The notes: a model not told the origin generated them from the letters alone. A DNA stretch of 64,000 bases from JBDHAC01 sp039588215 (GCA_039588215.1 JBDHAD010000034.1:6964-70963); one strand, 5' to 3'; positions 1 through 9,274 are shown, counted from the stretch's first letter. Made by a program: numbers and translations.

Positions 1-1
1 T

Positions 2-1663
2 CCAGAGGGAGCCGAGATCTGGAACAACTGGTACTACGCGGAGCTGGCGATCTCACCAGACGGGCGGTACGTGGTCTTCACCAACCGGGGCGAGAGCCCG
101 CCACGCCTATACCGGAGAGACTTGCGTGAAGGTACGACGATCGCGATCCCCGGTATCGATCGTGGAGCGGTGCCGTTCTTTTCTGCAGACGGGCGATGGG
201 TCGCGTTCGTAGCGCAGGGCAAACTGAAGAAGATCCCGGTCGAAGGCGGGGAGCCTGTCGACCTCGCGGACATAGAGAACTTCTTTGGCGGCGCCTGGGG
301 TCCGGACGGAACGATCGTGTATGCCCCGGAGCCCGGGGGTGGACTGTACAAAGTCGCGGCCACGGGAGGGCCGCGGGAGCGGCTGACCGAGCGGGGGTGG
401 TATCCGTCCTTTCTCCCCGATGGCCGCTCCGTGCTCTTCAACACCTGGGAGCTGGGGCCCACCAGCACGATTGCCGTCCTGGACCTACACACCGGACAGA
501 CCGATCACTTACCGATCGCCGGGCGCGCCCCACAGTACGTCGCCTCTGGTCACCTTCTCTTCGGGCGGGATCTCGATCTCTACGCTGCCGCCTTCGACCC
601 CGCGACTCGAGAGGTCGGCGAAGCACGGCCCATCGTTCGCGGGGTCGGCACCGGCATCGAGCCACCGCGGCAATTCGCGGTTTCCGAGAACGGAACCCTC
701 GTATACATCGCCGGCGGTAAGGCGCTCCCATCTGAGCCCGTGCGCGTGGATCTCGAAGGCTCGGTTACGGCACTTGGGATGCCACCCGCGTACTATGTAA
801 TTCCCCGTCAATCACCCGACGGGTCTATGATCGCCCTCGACATTCGAGCCCCCGACAAACGTGACGTGTGGGTCGTGGACGCCACGGGTGGGGAGCCTCG
901 CGCACTCACATCGGATGGCGATAGTTGGCTCGTCGACTGGCTGTCGGACGATGAAGTTCTCATCTGGAGGGGGCCGAACCCCGGCACCATCCAGGCCCTT
1001 CCAGTCACACCCGGGGGTACGCCGCGCGATCTTGTTTCTGCGGCGGAAAAGGGTCTCGACTGGATTACCGTTGACGGCATAACCCCTGACGGGGGCAGCC
1101 TCGTGGGTCGCGTTCCTTCACAGGGTGAGGGCAATAGCGACATCGCCCTGTTTGACCTCGGGGGCGACGGAGAGATCGAGGTGCTCGCCGGCTCGACCGA
1201 GCCTGGGGTCGAGCACCACACGGGGACTGTCTCGCCAGACGGGCGGTGGCTCGCCTACGTGACCGACAAGTCCGGCAACCGCGAGGTTCACGTCATGCCT
1301 TTCTCGGGGCCCAGCCCCGATCGCATGGTGTCCGGTGCGGCGAGCGGGTGGGCCACCTACCCGCACTGGTCCCCCGATAGTCGTGGCATCTACTACCGTC
1401 AGGGCGGCCGGATGTGGTTCGCCGAGATCGGGACCAACCCTGAGGAGCCCATTACCGAGCAGCGCTCACTCTTCGAGATCCCCGACGACATCTTCTCGGG
1501 AAGTGGCAACTACACCTTCTCCAACTTCGATCTGGCGCCGGACGGCCAGTCGTTCCTGATGCTCCGGGGTGTCGGTGAGTGGCAACCACCGAAGCACATC
1601 AGCGGCCTCACGAACTTGTTCGGCGCTATCGAGGCCGCATTCGTTGACGCAGCCCCGGACTGA
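2..1663 (+). CDS. C-terminal part of a PD40/TolB-type beta-propeller protein (5' end outside window)
   Basis: The frame is open from the first bases of the window, so the gene is cut at its 5' end; a GTG at 71 is internal and not the start. The visible 553 residues carry repeated SPDGRWLAYV-like motifs (for example near 1230 and 1370), the signature of PD40/WD40-like TolB propeller blades. The layout matches the C-terminal halves of the two kinase-propeller proteins at 9562 and 17846. By analogy the missing N-terminus is probably a Ser/Thr kinase plus one membrane helix, placing this propeller in the periplasm. That N-terminus is inferred, not seen. The closest alternative is a stand-alone TolB-like or S9-peptidase propeller. 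Confidence 0.8.
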   Translation, partial: PEGAEIWNNWYYAELAISPDGRYVVFTNRGESPPRLYRRDLREGTTIAIPGIDRGAVPFFSADGRWVAFVAQGKLKKIPVEGGEPVDLADIENFFGGAWGPDGTIVYAPEPGGGLYKVAATGGPRERLTERGWYPSFLPDGRSVLFNTWELGPTSTIAVLDLHTGQTDHLPIAGRAPQYVASGHLLFGRDLDLYAAAFDPATREVGEARPIVRGVGTGIEPPRQFAVSENGTLVYIAGGKALPSEPVRVDLEGSVTALGMPPAYYVIPRQSPDGSMIALDIRAPDKRDVWVVDATGGEPRALTSDGDSWLVDWLSDDEVLIWRGPNPGTIQALPVTPGGTPRDLVSAAEKGLDWITVDGITPDGGSLVGRVPSQGEGNSDIALFDLGGDGEIEVLAGSTEPGVEHHTGTVSPDGRWLAYVTDKSGNREVHVMPFSGPSPDRMVSGAASGWATYPHWSPDSRGIYYRQGGRMWFAEIGTNPEEPITEQRSLFEIPDDIFSGSGNYTFSNFDLAPDGQSFLMLRGVGEWQPPKHISGLTNLFGAIEAAFVDAAPD

Positions 1664-1894
1664 GAGCTGCCGAGCAGCTGCGGACCCGGCATGGGGCCTT
1701 CAGCGCACGAGATGCTGCGTGGAGGAGCCCGTTACTATGGACCTGCCCTGTGGGCCCCCGGCCTGTCAGCCCACAGCCGTGGCGGGCTCGACGTCTCTCC
1801 ATGCTCCCGTCTACACTGCGGAAAGGGAGACCCGAAACTCCGTTTTGCCCGCAGCCTACTGCCACGGCGTCCGACCGTGTGAAAGGAGCCCCCG

Positions 1895-2269
1895 ATGGAT
1901 GACAGAGACGTCTCAGCGATTCATGGCATGATCGAACCGTGGACCCAGGCATGCCTGGACGGCGACTGGGATGCACTCCTCGGCATGTGCAACGAGGATA
2001 TCGTGTTCATGCCCCCCGGCGAGCCCTCCGTGAGCGGTGACGCGGTCCGCCCCTGGCTGGATGGGCTCTTGATCCGAAGCATGACGTGGAGCATCGATCA
2101 GATCGAGGTCCGCGGTGACCTGGCGTACCTGAAAGGTCCGGTCGAGGAGGTCCTCGAGATCGACGGACAGGAAGAGCGCTTCAACGGGAAGTACAGCGAT
2201 CTAATGCGAAGAGGGGCCGACGGCATGTGGCGCTTTTCGGTCATCATGTGGAACTCGGACGAGTCCTGA
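1895..2269 (+). CDS. SnoaL-like / DUF4440 family protein
   Basis: This is a 124-residue protein with no signal peptide. It has the alpha+beta NTF2-like pattern: an N-terminal helix containing DGDWDALLGMCNEDIVFMPP, followed by strands ending in GMWRFSVIMWN. An AAGGAG ribosome binding site lies about 10 nt before the ATG. Members of this fold range from isomerases and hydrolases to ligand-binding proteins, so no reaction can be assigned. It is one of four proteins of this general type in the window (also 3534, 4344 and 50860). It stands alone between the propeller gene and an insertion sequence. Confidence 0.75.
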   Translation: MDDRDVSAIHGMIEPWTQACLDGDWDALLGMCNEDIVFMPPGEPSVSGDAVRPWLDGLLIRSMTWSIDQIEVRGDLAYLKGPVEEVLEIDGQEERFNGKYSDLMRRGADGMWRFSVIMWNSDES

Positions 2270-2344
2270 AGTAGAGGGAGACGACGGACGAGCGCATCGA
2301 CAGGCTAGATCGGTGGGTACGGTGGTGGGTCCGACCGAGGCTAC

Positions 2345-3370
2345 CTAGCTGTGCGTCGCAAGGACGTTGCTCACCCTGAGCTTGACGAGGCGCTGGAAAG
2401 GCGTCCGCCGTCCGATGCCGGCATGCTTTCGGGTGAGATTGTATTAGCGTAGCCAGGCCCGCAGCATCTTCGTCCGTTCCCTCGAGTGGTGATAGGGCCG
2501 ACCACAGGCCCACTCCTCCGCCGAGGTGCGGATGAAGCGCTCCACCTTGCCATTCGTTCGGGGCGTGTACGGCCGGGTAAACAGGTGACGGATCCCAAGC
2601 TCGCGCAGCGTCCGCCCGAAGAGCTTCGATCGATACCCCGGGCCATTGTCCGTCATGAGCTGTGCGATCTTCACCCCCTGGCACTCGAAGAAGGCCACCA
2701 CGCGAAGGAGGAACGCCGTCACGTCTTCCTTGCGCTCGCTCTCCAAGACCTCCCCATAGGCCACACGGCTCGCGTCGTCGATCGCGGCGTGGTAAGACTC
2801 CCAGCCCACGCCCAGGCTTCGCTGACTTCGGTCGCCGTGGATCCGGTGTCCAATGCGCTCGATCCGCGCCAGCTTCTTAATATCCATGTGCACCAGCGAG
2901 CCGGGCCGGGACCGCTCGTATCGGACCACCGGAACCGGAGGGGCCAGTCTCGAGAGCCGGTTCAGCCCCAACCGCCTCACCTCCACCGTCACCGTTGAGA
3001 CCGGCATCTTGAGGTGATCGGCGATCCGGGGGCTGCTCCACCGCTTCCGCCTGAGCCGCTCGATCTGCCGACGACGCGCTCGCGGGATCCGTCTCGGGTG
3101 TCGGTGTGGCCTCGAGCTCCGGTCCTCCAGCCCCACCTCTCCCTCCTCCCGGTAGCGCTTGAGCCATTTGAACGCCGTCCGCCGGCTCACGCCCATCTCC
3201 CGGGCCACCACCTCCGCACGCTCCCCTGTCTCAATCCTCCTGACCAGCAGGGCTCGCCCCGCAGGCGTCAGCTTCGCATTCTTGTGCACGTTCACCGGAT
3301 CCCCCGACGAGTAGGTTGTGAAGGCTTCGAACACCTCCAGCTTACTCGTCGGCTTCCGGTGAACAACCAT
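2345..3370 (-). pseudogene. IS481-family transposase interrupted by an in-frame TAA
   Basis: The upstream part (2444-3370, 308 residues) has an N-terminal helix-turn-helix (VSRRTAFKWLKRYREEG) and a DDE integrase core with recognisable acidic positions: VHMDIKKL, then MTDNGPGY, then NGKVERFIRT. This is IS481-family architecture. The frame stops at TAA (2444-2446) right after RAWLR. The same frame then continues as YNLTRKHAGIGRRTPFQRL and on to a TAG at 2345-2347, which is the normal C-terminal end of this family. The likely ancestral codon at the stop was a Tyr codon. Translation may start at the ATG ending at 3370, or at the internal GTG at 3295, where VNVHKNAKLTPAGRALLVRR resembles the usual family N-terminus. 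The element is probably inactive. I could not define clear terminal inverted repeats. Confidence 0.85.
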
Positions 3371-3386
3371 CCTGTGACTTAGACCT

Positions 3387-3404
3387 AGCCGTCTCGTGCG
3401 TCCC
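3387..3404. repeat. 18-bp direct repeat, copy 1
   Basis: The sequence AGCCGTCTCGTGCGTCCC occurs here and again at 4158-4175 in the same orientation, with partial similarity continuing a few bases on either side. The two copies bracket the secreted SnoaL-like gene. They may be duplication scars or the edges of a moved segment. Confidence 0.6.
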
Positions 3405-3496
3405 GGACCGGGCCGGGGAGGGCGTGGAAGGCGACCACCGACCTGCTCGCCTATCTGGTCGAGACGTACGGCGACAAGGAGGAGGGAGAGCCGTGA
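3389..3496 (+). pseudogene. Possible 3' remnant of a gene next to the insertion sequence
   Basis: Just outside the transposase start, a short plus-strand frame reads TTDLLAYLVETYGDKEEGEP and then stops at TGA 3494-3496. The peptide looks like a natural C-terminus, and the frame is closed by two TAG codons upstream (3380 and 3386). It could be the tail of a gene lost when the IS481 element arrived or rearranged. The stretch is too short to name a family. The alternative is chance coding-like sequence. Confidence 0.3.
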
Positions 3497-3533
3497 GCCC
3501 CACCCTCCTCGCCGTCACATACGGCTGGCTTCG

Positions 3534-3998
3534 TCAGGATTCCGGCGAGACCATCCCGCCGATCCACGACCACCTATCGCCAATCCGCATCAAGATGTCG
3601 AGCCGTCTCTCTCGGAGTTCCCTCCTCTCGCCGTTCGTGTCCTCTTCGATGTACAGGACCCAGTTGTGCATGAGCGCCACGCCGTCGATCACGCTGATCT
3701 TGAGCGGCTGGACCTCGAAGTGAATCACATCCGTGCGAGGCCAGTAGACCTCGGTCAGCCAGGTCTTTCCGTGCTCTTCGAGCCAGCCAGTCCGCGGCGC
3801 TGCGGTGCTAGTGAACCAAAAGACCGCCTTGGGATGCTCGTTGCACGTCGCCTCGATGGCCGACATGTCCTCCGCGGCCCAAGCCTCCCAGCATCGGTTG
3901 TTGACGTCGATCACCTCCTGTTCCTCTGCGGTCCACTGTTGGGCAAACGCGGGTGTGGCGACGAAGAGAGCCAGCGAAGCGAGGGCGAGAGCACGCAT
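3534..3998 (-). CDS. Secreted SnoaL-like / DUF4440 protein
   Basis: This 154-residue protein begins with a clear Sec signal peptide (MRALALASLALFVATPAFA, cleavage after AFA). The mature part has the NTF2-like pattern: EEQEVIDVNNRCWEAWAAED, then strands including a hydrophobic VIDGVALMHNWVLYIEED, ending DRWSWIGGMVSPES. It is probably periplasmic and of unknown substrate. Two near-identical 18-bp segments flank it (3387-3404 and 4158-4175). It is divergent from the IS481 remnant and not evidently in an operon. Confidence 0.75.
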   Translation of the reverse strand: MRALALASLALFVATPAFAQQWTAEEQEVIDVNNRCWEAWAAEDMSAIEATCNEHPKAVFWFTSTAAPRTGWLEEHGKTWLTEVYWPRTDVIHFEVQPLKISVIDGVALMHNWVLYIEEDTNGERRELRERRLDILMRIGDRWSWIGGMVSPES

Positions 3999-4157
3999 GG
4001 GGTACCTCCTGTGGCTGTCGATGAGGCTTCGACGATGGGCGAGAGAGAGAGAGGGACGCGCAAAGCTGGGAGGGGGCGTCGTGAGCCACGCGAACCCTGA
4101 CCATCCTCGACGCGATGGCCGACCGTGTCACCGGCGGGAAGGGTTTACCGAGCACCC

Positions 4158-4175
4158 AGCCGTCTCGTGCGTCCC
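4158..4175. repeat. 18-bp direct repeat, copy 2
   Basis: Exact second copy of the 18-mer at 3387-3404. The stretch 4000-4343 around it contains no gene I can support. Confidence 0.6.
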
Positions 4176-4343
4176 AGACGCAGCTGAGACCCCCCAATGG
4201 GACTCCTACCTGATTACTATTGTGAAGGCTTGTCAGTCATCGCGCCCCAACCCTCTGCCAAGCCTCTGCAGATGGTCGAGTGCGGTTCGATCAAACTTGT
4301 CAAATCCCCCTTCAGGAGTCCCATTCGTTCAAGCGTATGAAGC

Positions 4344-4811
4344 TCATTGACGGGAGCCGAGGGTCTCGAACCTATACAGAAGGGCCTTCCAGGTATCGTT
4401 CTCCCGTACCCACAACTCCGATAGCCGTACATCGTACGCGGTCGTATTGCCAGTGCTGTCAGTGACCGTGTTCACCTGGGCACGTTCCAGGACGACGATG
4501 TCGGGGCCAAGCACGAGAGTGCGCGTTTCACCCGCCTCGGACGTTTGGGTGATGTTCGGCCAGTAGTCTTGCATCGTACCAGAACGGGTCATCTCAATTG
4601 AACGCCTGCCCACCGCAGAGGAGGTAAACCAATCGGCAAAGTAGCTGAAGTACTCAGGATTCTCGTTATCGAAGGCGCTCTGCATCTCTGCGCTCAACTG
4701 CACAACGCTCTCTCCGATGGTCGCCCTTTGCTCCTCAGTCAATTCGCTCGCTGCGGGCTGACAGGCAGCCAGCACAGCCGAAGCCAAGGCTACGAGAATG
4801 TGGCGTCTCAT
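4344..4811 (-). CDS. SnoaL-like lipoprotein
   Basis: This 155-residue protein starts with a lipoprotein signal peptide (MRRHILVALASAVLAACQ; lipobox LAAC), so it is likely anchored in a membrane facing the periplasm. The mature domain is NTF2-like: a long N-terminal helix (QLSAEMQSAFDNENPEYFSYF) followed by strands ending VRENDTWKALLYRFETLG, the usual end of DUF4440 proteins. The ATG is preceded by a GGAGGTCATC-type ribosome binding site. It shares strand with the lipoprotein gene immediately upstream (4835-5272), and the 23-nt gap suggests one transcript. Function unknown. Confidence 0.75.
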   Translation of the reverse strand: MRRHILVALASAVLAACQPAASELTEEQRATIGESVVQLSAEMQSAFDNENPEYFSYFADWFTSSAVGRRSIEMTRSGTMQDYWPNITQTSEAGETRTLVLGPDIVVLERAQVNTVTDSTGNTTAYDVRLSELWVRENDTWKALLYRFETLGSRQ

Positions 4812-4834
4812 GATGACCTCCTGAGAAGTTGGCG

Positions 4835-5272
4835 CTAACTACACTGCTGTGCGGACAGGACCTTCTGTTCCGCCGCCAGCACCACAGCCGTGACCTCGCA
4901 AGGGACACCCGTGCGCCGTCGCGGGGCACCTAGAACCGTGATCTGAATGATCCGCGCCGAGCGCGGGACTTGGAGGTAGTTATTCAGGCAGATGCTGCGG
5001 GTGAGAGTCTGGTCGAATAGACAGACCATGACACCGCGATCCTCGATCCCGACTCGTGGCGCTCGCAGGAACGTTCTCCGCAAGGGTTCGGCCCAGCCAA
5101 CTCGCCGGTGATCGCCGATACGGACCATGAACCGTTCGCCCCTGCGGTTGTCGATCACCACCTCGAGCGGCAGGTCCGAGCCTGTGCCCGACCCCGCCGC
5201 TGAGGGCGCGCAGGCCGTGCATAGCAAAGCGACAACCCACAGCAGGCCTGCCGTGGTTCTCAGGTACCGCAT
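4835..5272 (-). CDS. Hypothetical lipoprotein
   Basis: This 145-residue protein has an N-terminal hydrophobic stretch ending in LLCTACAPSAAG, a plausible lipobox (CTAC). The mature part is basic and beta-rich, with VVIDNRRGERFMVRIGD and a Cys-containing C-terminus (CLFDQTLTRSICLNNYL and AAEQKVLSAQQCS). I do not recognise the family. It is probably cotranscribed with the lipoprotein at 4344-4811. Confidence 0.6.
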   Translation of the reverse strand: MRYLRTTAGLLWVVALLCTACAPSAAGSGTGSDLPLEVVIDNRRGERFMVRIGDHRRVGWAEPLRRTFLRAPRVGIEDRGVMVCLFDQTLTRSICLNNYLQVPRSARIIQITVLGAPRRRTGVPCEVTAVVLAAEQKVLSAQQCS

Positions 5273-5450
5273 GAAGTGACCTCTGAGCGGGCGGATCCAA
5301 CGTGCCCAACCCCACCCTGCATCTAACAGACATCACGACCGCGATATCCGCAATGCTCTCAGATCAGGCTCCCCCAATCGTTACCCCAGGCTGCCAGCGG
5401 GAGGGTTGCCGCACCCGATCCATCGTCAGGTGCAGCAGGAAGTTAGAAAA

Positions 5451-5699
5451 ATCGGAGCGGCGAGATTCGGGGAGCTTGCGACGAGCGAGGACCGCGTCAG
5501 CGGCTGCAGCTCTCACTCGCGACCTCCTGCCGTCGAGCCGAAGGCGAGACACTGAGCAGGCGTAGCCTACGAAGCCACCCCATTCAAGCGGCGCAGCACC
5601 CGTACACTTCGATACACTTCAGTACACACCGATTTGGCCGTCTTGACTTCCGTACACTTCAGTACACTCCTGCACACTCTGTGACAGTAGGCGTGACAG
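5451..5699 (-). repeat. tRNA-Pro-derived attachment-like repeat, copy A (long form)
   Basis: On the minus strand this reads as the 3' half of tRNA-Pro(GGG) from anticodon stem to acceptor (plus-strand 5452-5586), interrupted by about 46 nt at 5470-5515 (T-loop position) and about 48 nt at 5530-5577 (anticodon-loop position). The adjoining block 5587-5699 carries TACACTTC iterons and ends GTGACAGTAGGCGTGACAG, as in the other copies. Copy E2 at 17493 has the same two insertions. No terminator hairpin precedes this copy. It forms the outer boundary of the cassette array, and 5273-5450 shows no gene. Confidence 0.8.
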
Positions 5700-5816
5700 T
5701 GCGAAGCCATGCGGTCGGGCTTGGTCCCACCGACGATGGCGACCACTCTGGGCATTGTCCCCAGGTCCTTTCGATGCTATTGCCCGGCGCAATCCCCATC
5801 CTCATCGTCAGAATCC

Positions 5817-7835
5817 ATGAGCCTCGTCAACGAACTGAAACGACGGAAGGTCTTCCGGGTGGCAGCGGTGTATGCGGCTTCGGGCTTCGCGATCCTCGAA
5901 GGCGCCGACCTTCTCACCTCGGGCCTCGGTCTTCCGGACGCAGCCCTAAGACTCCTCACGATCCTCGTGGTGGTGGGGCTCCCGATTGCACTCGCGCTCG
6001 CCTGGTTCCTCGAGTGGACGCCCGAGGGGATCCGGACCACGGCCGCGGCCCACACACCGAAGGGTCGCGCAGAGCTGGTGGAGGCCGCAGACAATTCGCT
6101 CCTGGACGCTCGGACCCTCGTCATCGCAGGGGTGCTCGTGGTCTTCGGCGTAGGCCTCGGGACCGGCCTCTTTCTTAACTCGGGCGGAGCTGACCTGAGC
6201 GACGACAGCCCTTCTCTCGCCGTTCTCCAGGCTGGCGACATGGCGGATCGGATGCGTGCGCGCGTCCTCGTCATCCCTCTGCAGAATCAGACTGGTGAGC
6301 CCCACCTCGCGCCGTTGGGCAAGCTCTGCGCGGAGTGGATCGAGCAGGGGCTAGTCCGCGCCGCGATCGCCCATGTGGTCCCCATGCGCCAGGTGCGGGG
6401 TGATGAGTCCGGCGGTGAGGGTCGCCCCGGCTGGCAGCCCCCGTTGGAGGAACTGATCGAGCGCGCCAGACCTACGGCTCTCGTCACGGGCGCCTACTAT
6501 CTAGTCGGCGATGAGATCGAGGTCCATGTGGACATCCGGCTTGTATCCGACGATCGCCTGCTCTACAAGCTCGATCCCGCCACGGGCCCGTCAACCGACC
6601 CGATGGTGGCGTTCGAGGGGGTGAGCAGCCGCGTGGCGGGCGCGCTCGCCGCGTATCTCGGCGTGGATCTGGGAACCCCCGAGCTATTCACTCCTCCTCC
6701 CAGCCTGGAGGCGTTCCGCCAGATCAGTCTGGCGGACGACTACTTCGAGCGGCAGGAATATCGGCGCGCGATCGAGCACACCGACCGTGCGTACGCGCTG
6801 GACACGACCTTTATCGCTCCTCTGCTACAGGCCGTGGGCTCGTACGCGAATCTCGTTCGTCTGGCGGAGGCGGATTCGGTCCTCTCGTTTCTCCAGGCAC
6901 GGCGCCAGCGGCTGACGCAGATCGAGCAGTTGAAGCTGGAGTGGTACGAAGCGAGCTTCCGCGGGGATCTTGAGGGCCGCTACCGCGTCGCCCGAGCACT
7001 GTTCGAGATGGCCCCGGCGGATTGGGCGTATGGGGCGGCGTTCGCGGCGGTCCGGGCCAACTACCCGTCCGCAGCGTTGGATTACCTGGCGCTCCGCGAT
7101 CTCACCACGTCATGGGGCCGAAACTGGGCGCCCTGGGACTATCAGCACACGAACGCGCTGTTCATGCTGAAGCGGGACGAAGAGGGACTCGACGCCATCA
7201 GAGCGGCCAAGACTCGATATCCCGGTGATCGGGTTCTACTCTACAGGGAGGCCTGGGCGTTGGCCGCCCTCGGGCGACTGGCTGAGGTCGAGCCTGTCGT
7301 CGAAGAAGCACGGGGCTTGGGAGCCGAATTCGTAACCGAAGTCATTATCGACGTGGCGGAGATGCTCCGCTCGCTGGGCCGCACGGACGAATCCAAGGGG
7401 TGGGCTCATCGGGCCTTGGCCGAAGCCGAGCGCGCAACCGGAGATACCCGCGAGCTCAGGGCTCTCGGACACTACTTCGCCGAGGAGTGGGAGGCAGCCC
7501 TGCTGCTGTTCGAGTCTCTATCCGACGAGGAGCCCGAGAACGTCGACCGCCTTGGCTGGCTCGGCAGCACTCTGGCCCGCCTGGGGCGTCGCCAGGAGGC
7601 CGAGGCCGTCATCGGACAGCTCGAAATGCCTGGGGTCCCCTATCTCCGCGGCTTCAACACCCGCCGCCAGGCGTACATTCGAGCGGTACTCGGGGATGAG
7701 CAGGAAGCGTTACGGTTGCTCGAGGAGTCGTACGCACGCGGGGTGTACCACAACCCGTGGGTGCGCTCGAACGTTGATCTCGAGTCGCTCCGTGCGAACC
7801 CGCGTTTCGATCGCGTTGTCACACCTCGAGGCTAG
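5817..7835 (+). CDS. Membrane TolB/FlgO-like domain plus TPR protein
   Basis: This 672-residue protein starts at the ATG giving MSLVNELKRRKVFRVAAVYA, a common N-terminal motif of bacterial membrane signalling proteins with TPR tails. The ORF runs further upstream, but that part has no conserved look. Predicted membrane helices lie near residues 15-33, 44-64 and 99-120. A TolB/FlgO-like domain follows from about residue 148 (ARVLVIPLQNQTGEPHLAPLG). From about 290 to the end there are helical TPR-like repeats, ending DLESLRANPRFDRVV. No cyclase, kinase or DNA-binding domain precedes the membrane part, unlike many relatives. With three helices the TPR part should be periplasmic. It is the first gene of cassette 1 and shares its module with the esterase-like gene downstream. 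Confidence 0.75.
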   Translation: MSLVNELKRRKVFRVAAVYAASGFAILEGADLLTSGLGLPDAALRLLTILVVVGLPIALALAWFLEWTPEGIRTTAAAHTPKGRAELVEAADNSLLDARTLVIAGVLVVFGVGLGTGLFLNSGGADLSDDSPSLAVLQAGDMADRMRARVLVIPLQNQTGEPHLAPLGKLCAEWIEQGLVRAAIAHVVPMRQVRGDESGGEGRPGWQPPLEELIERARPTALVTGAYYLVGDEIEVHVDIRLVSDDRLLYKLDPATGPSTDPMVAFEGVSSRVAGALAAYLGVDLGTPELFTPPPSLEAFRQISLADDYFERQEYRRAIEHTDRAYALDTTFIAPLLQAVGSYANLVRLAEADSVLSFLQARRQRLTQIEQLKLEWYEASFRGDLEGRYRVARALFEMAPADWAYGAAFAAVRANYPSAALDYLALRDLTTSWGRNWAPWDYQHTNALFMLKRDEEGLDAIRAAKTRYPGDRVLLYREAWALAALGRLAEVEPVVEEARGLGAEFVTEVIIDVAEMLRSLGRTDESKGWAHRALAEAERATGDTRELRALGHYFAEEWEAALLLFESLSDEEPENVDRLGWLGSTLARLGRRQEAEAVIGQLEMPGVPYLRGFNTRRQAYIRAVLGDEQEALRLLEESYARGVYHNPWVRSNVDLESLRANPRFDRVVTPRG

Positions 7836-7878
7836 CGGACCCCACAGGGCCCCCGTCGGACCGCCGAGCGGATTCGGT

Positions 7879-9216
7879 ATGAAGCGCGTCGTCTGTAACA
7901 GTCTACTGCTATGCGGTTGTTTCGGTGCCGCGACCGGGAGCGTTGAAGCCCAGGGGTCGCCACCGTTCGAGGAATACCGCGCTTGGGCCGCCGAGCATGC
8001 GATCCGCGTAGACCACGCTGGCGTCGGTACCGACCTTTCCGACCTTGCGGCCCTGGCTCCGGTGATCGGTTCCGCGCGAGTCGTCAGCTTCAGCGAACCG
8101 TTTCACGGTGCCCACGAACCGTTAGCACTGCGCAATCGGCTTCTCGAGTACCTCGTGACCGAGCATGGCTTCACAGCGATCGCGTTGGAGACCGCTCTGT
8201 CGACCTCCAAGCTGCTCCACGATTACGTGCTTGGGGGTGAAGGGGAGGCCGGTGCGCTTGCCCGTGAGGCCTTCAGTGCCCGGTTCGGGCTCTTCCAGGA
8301 GAACGTGGATTTGTTGGAGTGGATCCGCGCGTACAATCAGAGCGTGCCATCCTCCCGCGCCGTCCGACTCTATGGGGTCGACCTCACCGGGCACGAGATT
8401 TCCTGCGCCTGCCGTTCGCTAGAGGCGGTGATCGAGTTCCTCCGCGAGACAGGCCTGCCCGGTGCCGCGCCCGTGCGTGAGGCGGTTGAAGAAGTGATTC
8501 CACTGTTCCGCTTTGATGCGTACCCTGAGCTGACTTCGGTGCAGAAGGACCAGATCACGGTAACCATCGATCGCGTGCTGGCCTTTCTCGATCACGACCG
8601 AGCTGATTTGGTCGAATTGGTGGGTGCCGACGACTACGCGTGGGTGCGTCGGCAAGCGGTGGCTGCCCATCAGGACAACGCTTTCTTGAGGTATTTGGAG
8701 GACCCATGGGCGCTCCGAGAAGCCGGGATGGCGGACAACCTCCGCTGGGTTCTGGATCGGGAGGGACCCACTGGCAGAGTCATGTTCTTCGCCAACAACA
8801 CCCATACCGGCTCGCACCGATTCAGCCTCGGGCGAGACTTACCCTCCGACTGGCCCACCAAGGGTCTCGCATCCGCCGGATTCCTTCTCCGGAGGGAGCT
8901 CGGGTCCGACCTGGTCACGATTGGCACGTACTTTGGAGAAGGAGTCGGGGACTTTTGGTTCATGGGTGGCGGGCAGCCGTTTCCCCGTGATGATGATGGT
9001 ATCGATGCTCTCCTGGGCTCGGTCTCGGTCCCCACTTACCTGATCGATCTCCGAGCACTTCCCACGAGTGGCCGTCTCGGAACTTGGATGCGCATGGAAC
9101 ACGAGACCCGCCTGTTCAACCGATACCACCTCCGTTTTGCGCCCGTCGATGCCTTTGACGCGATTCTTTACATCAACTTGCTTACCCCCGCTACTCGCGT
9201 CGCGGAGGATCCATAG
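7879..9216 (+). CDS. Erythromycin-esterase-like secreted protein
   Basis: The 445-residue product starts at ATG 7879 with a signal peptide (MKRVVCNSLLLCGCFGAATGSVEAQ). The body matches the erythromycin esterase family (Ere/YbfO-like): VVSFSEPFHGAHEPLALRNRL corresponds to the family's catalytic GE-x-x-H segment. EHGFTAIALETALS follows, and FFANNTHTG matches the later conserved N-x-H element. Some characterised members open macrolactone rings, but most chromosomal members have unknown substrates, so antibiotic resistance is not implied. The export signal is a point against a cytosolic drug-modifying role. It lies 43 nt after the TPR gene and ends just before repeat copy B. Confidence 0.75.
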   Translation: MKRVVCNSLLLCGCFGAATGSVEAQGSPPFEEYRAWAAEHAIRVDHAGVGTDLSDLAALAPVIGSARVVSFSEPFHGAHEPLALRNRLLEYLVTEHGFTAIALETALSTSKLLHDYVLGGEGEAGALAREAFSARFGLFQENVDLLEWIRAYNQSVPSSRAVRLYGVDLTGHEISCACRSLEAVIEFLRETGLPGAAPVREAVEEVIPLFRFDAYPELTSVQKDQITVTIDRVLAFLDHDRADLVELVGADDYAWVRRQAVAAHQDNAFLRYLEDPWALREAGMADNLRWVLDREGPTGRVMFFANNTHTGSHRFSLGRDLPSDWPTKGLASAGFLLRRELGSDLVTIGTYFGEGVGDFWFMGGGQPFPRDDDGIDALLGSVSVPTYLIDLRALPTSGRLGTWMRMEHETRLFNRYHLRFAPVDAFDAILYINLLTPATRVAEDP

Positions 9217-9274
9217 CGCGGTGACCGTCCTCCGTGTGACAGTTGCGGTCAACTTGGGAGTGTTACAGGCAGGT

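Noticed and set aside
2444..2446. Programmed readthrough in the IS481 transposase
   Set aside because: The stop is TAA, not TGA, with no supporting structure seen; IS481 elements do not normally need readthrough, so mutation is simpler.
5470..5577. Group I or other intron in the long-form tRNA repeats
   Set aside because: The insertions are under 50 nt, occur at two places, and the copies have no tRNA 5' half, so splicing of a tRNA is not possible there.
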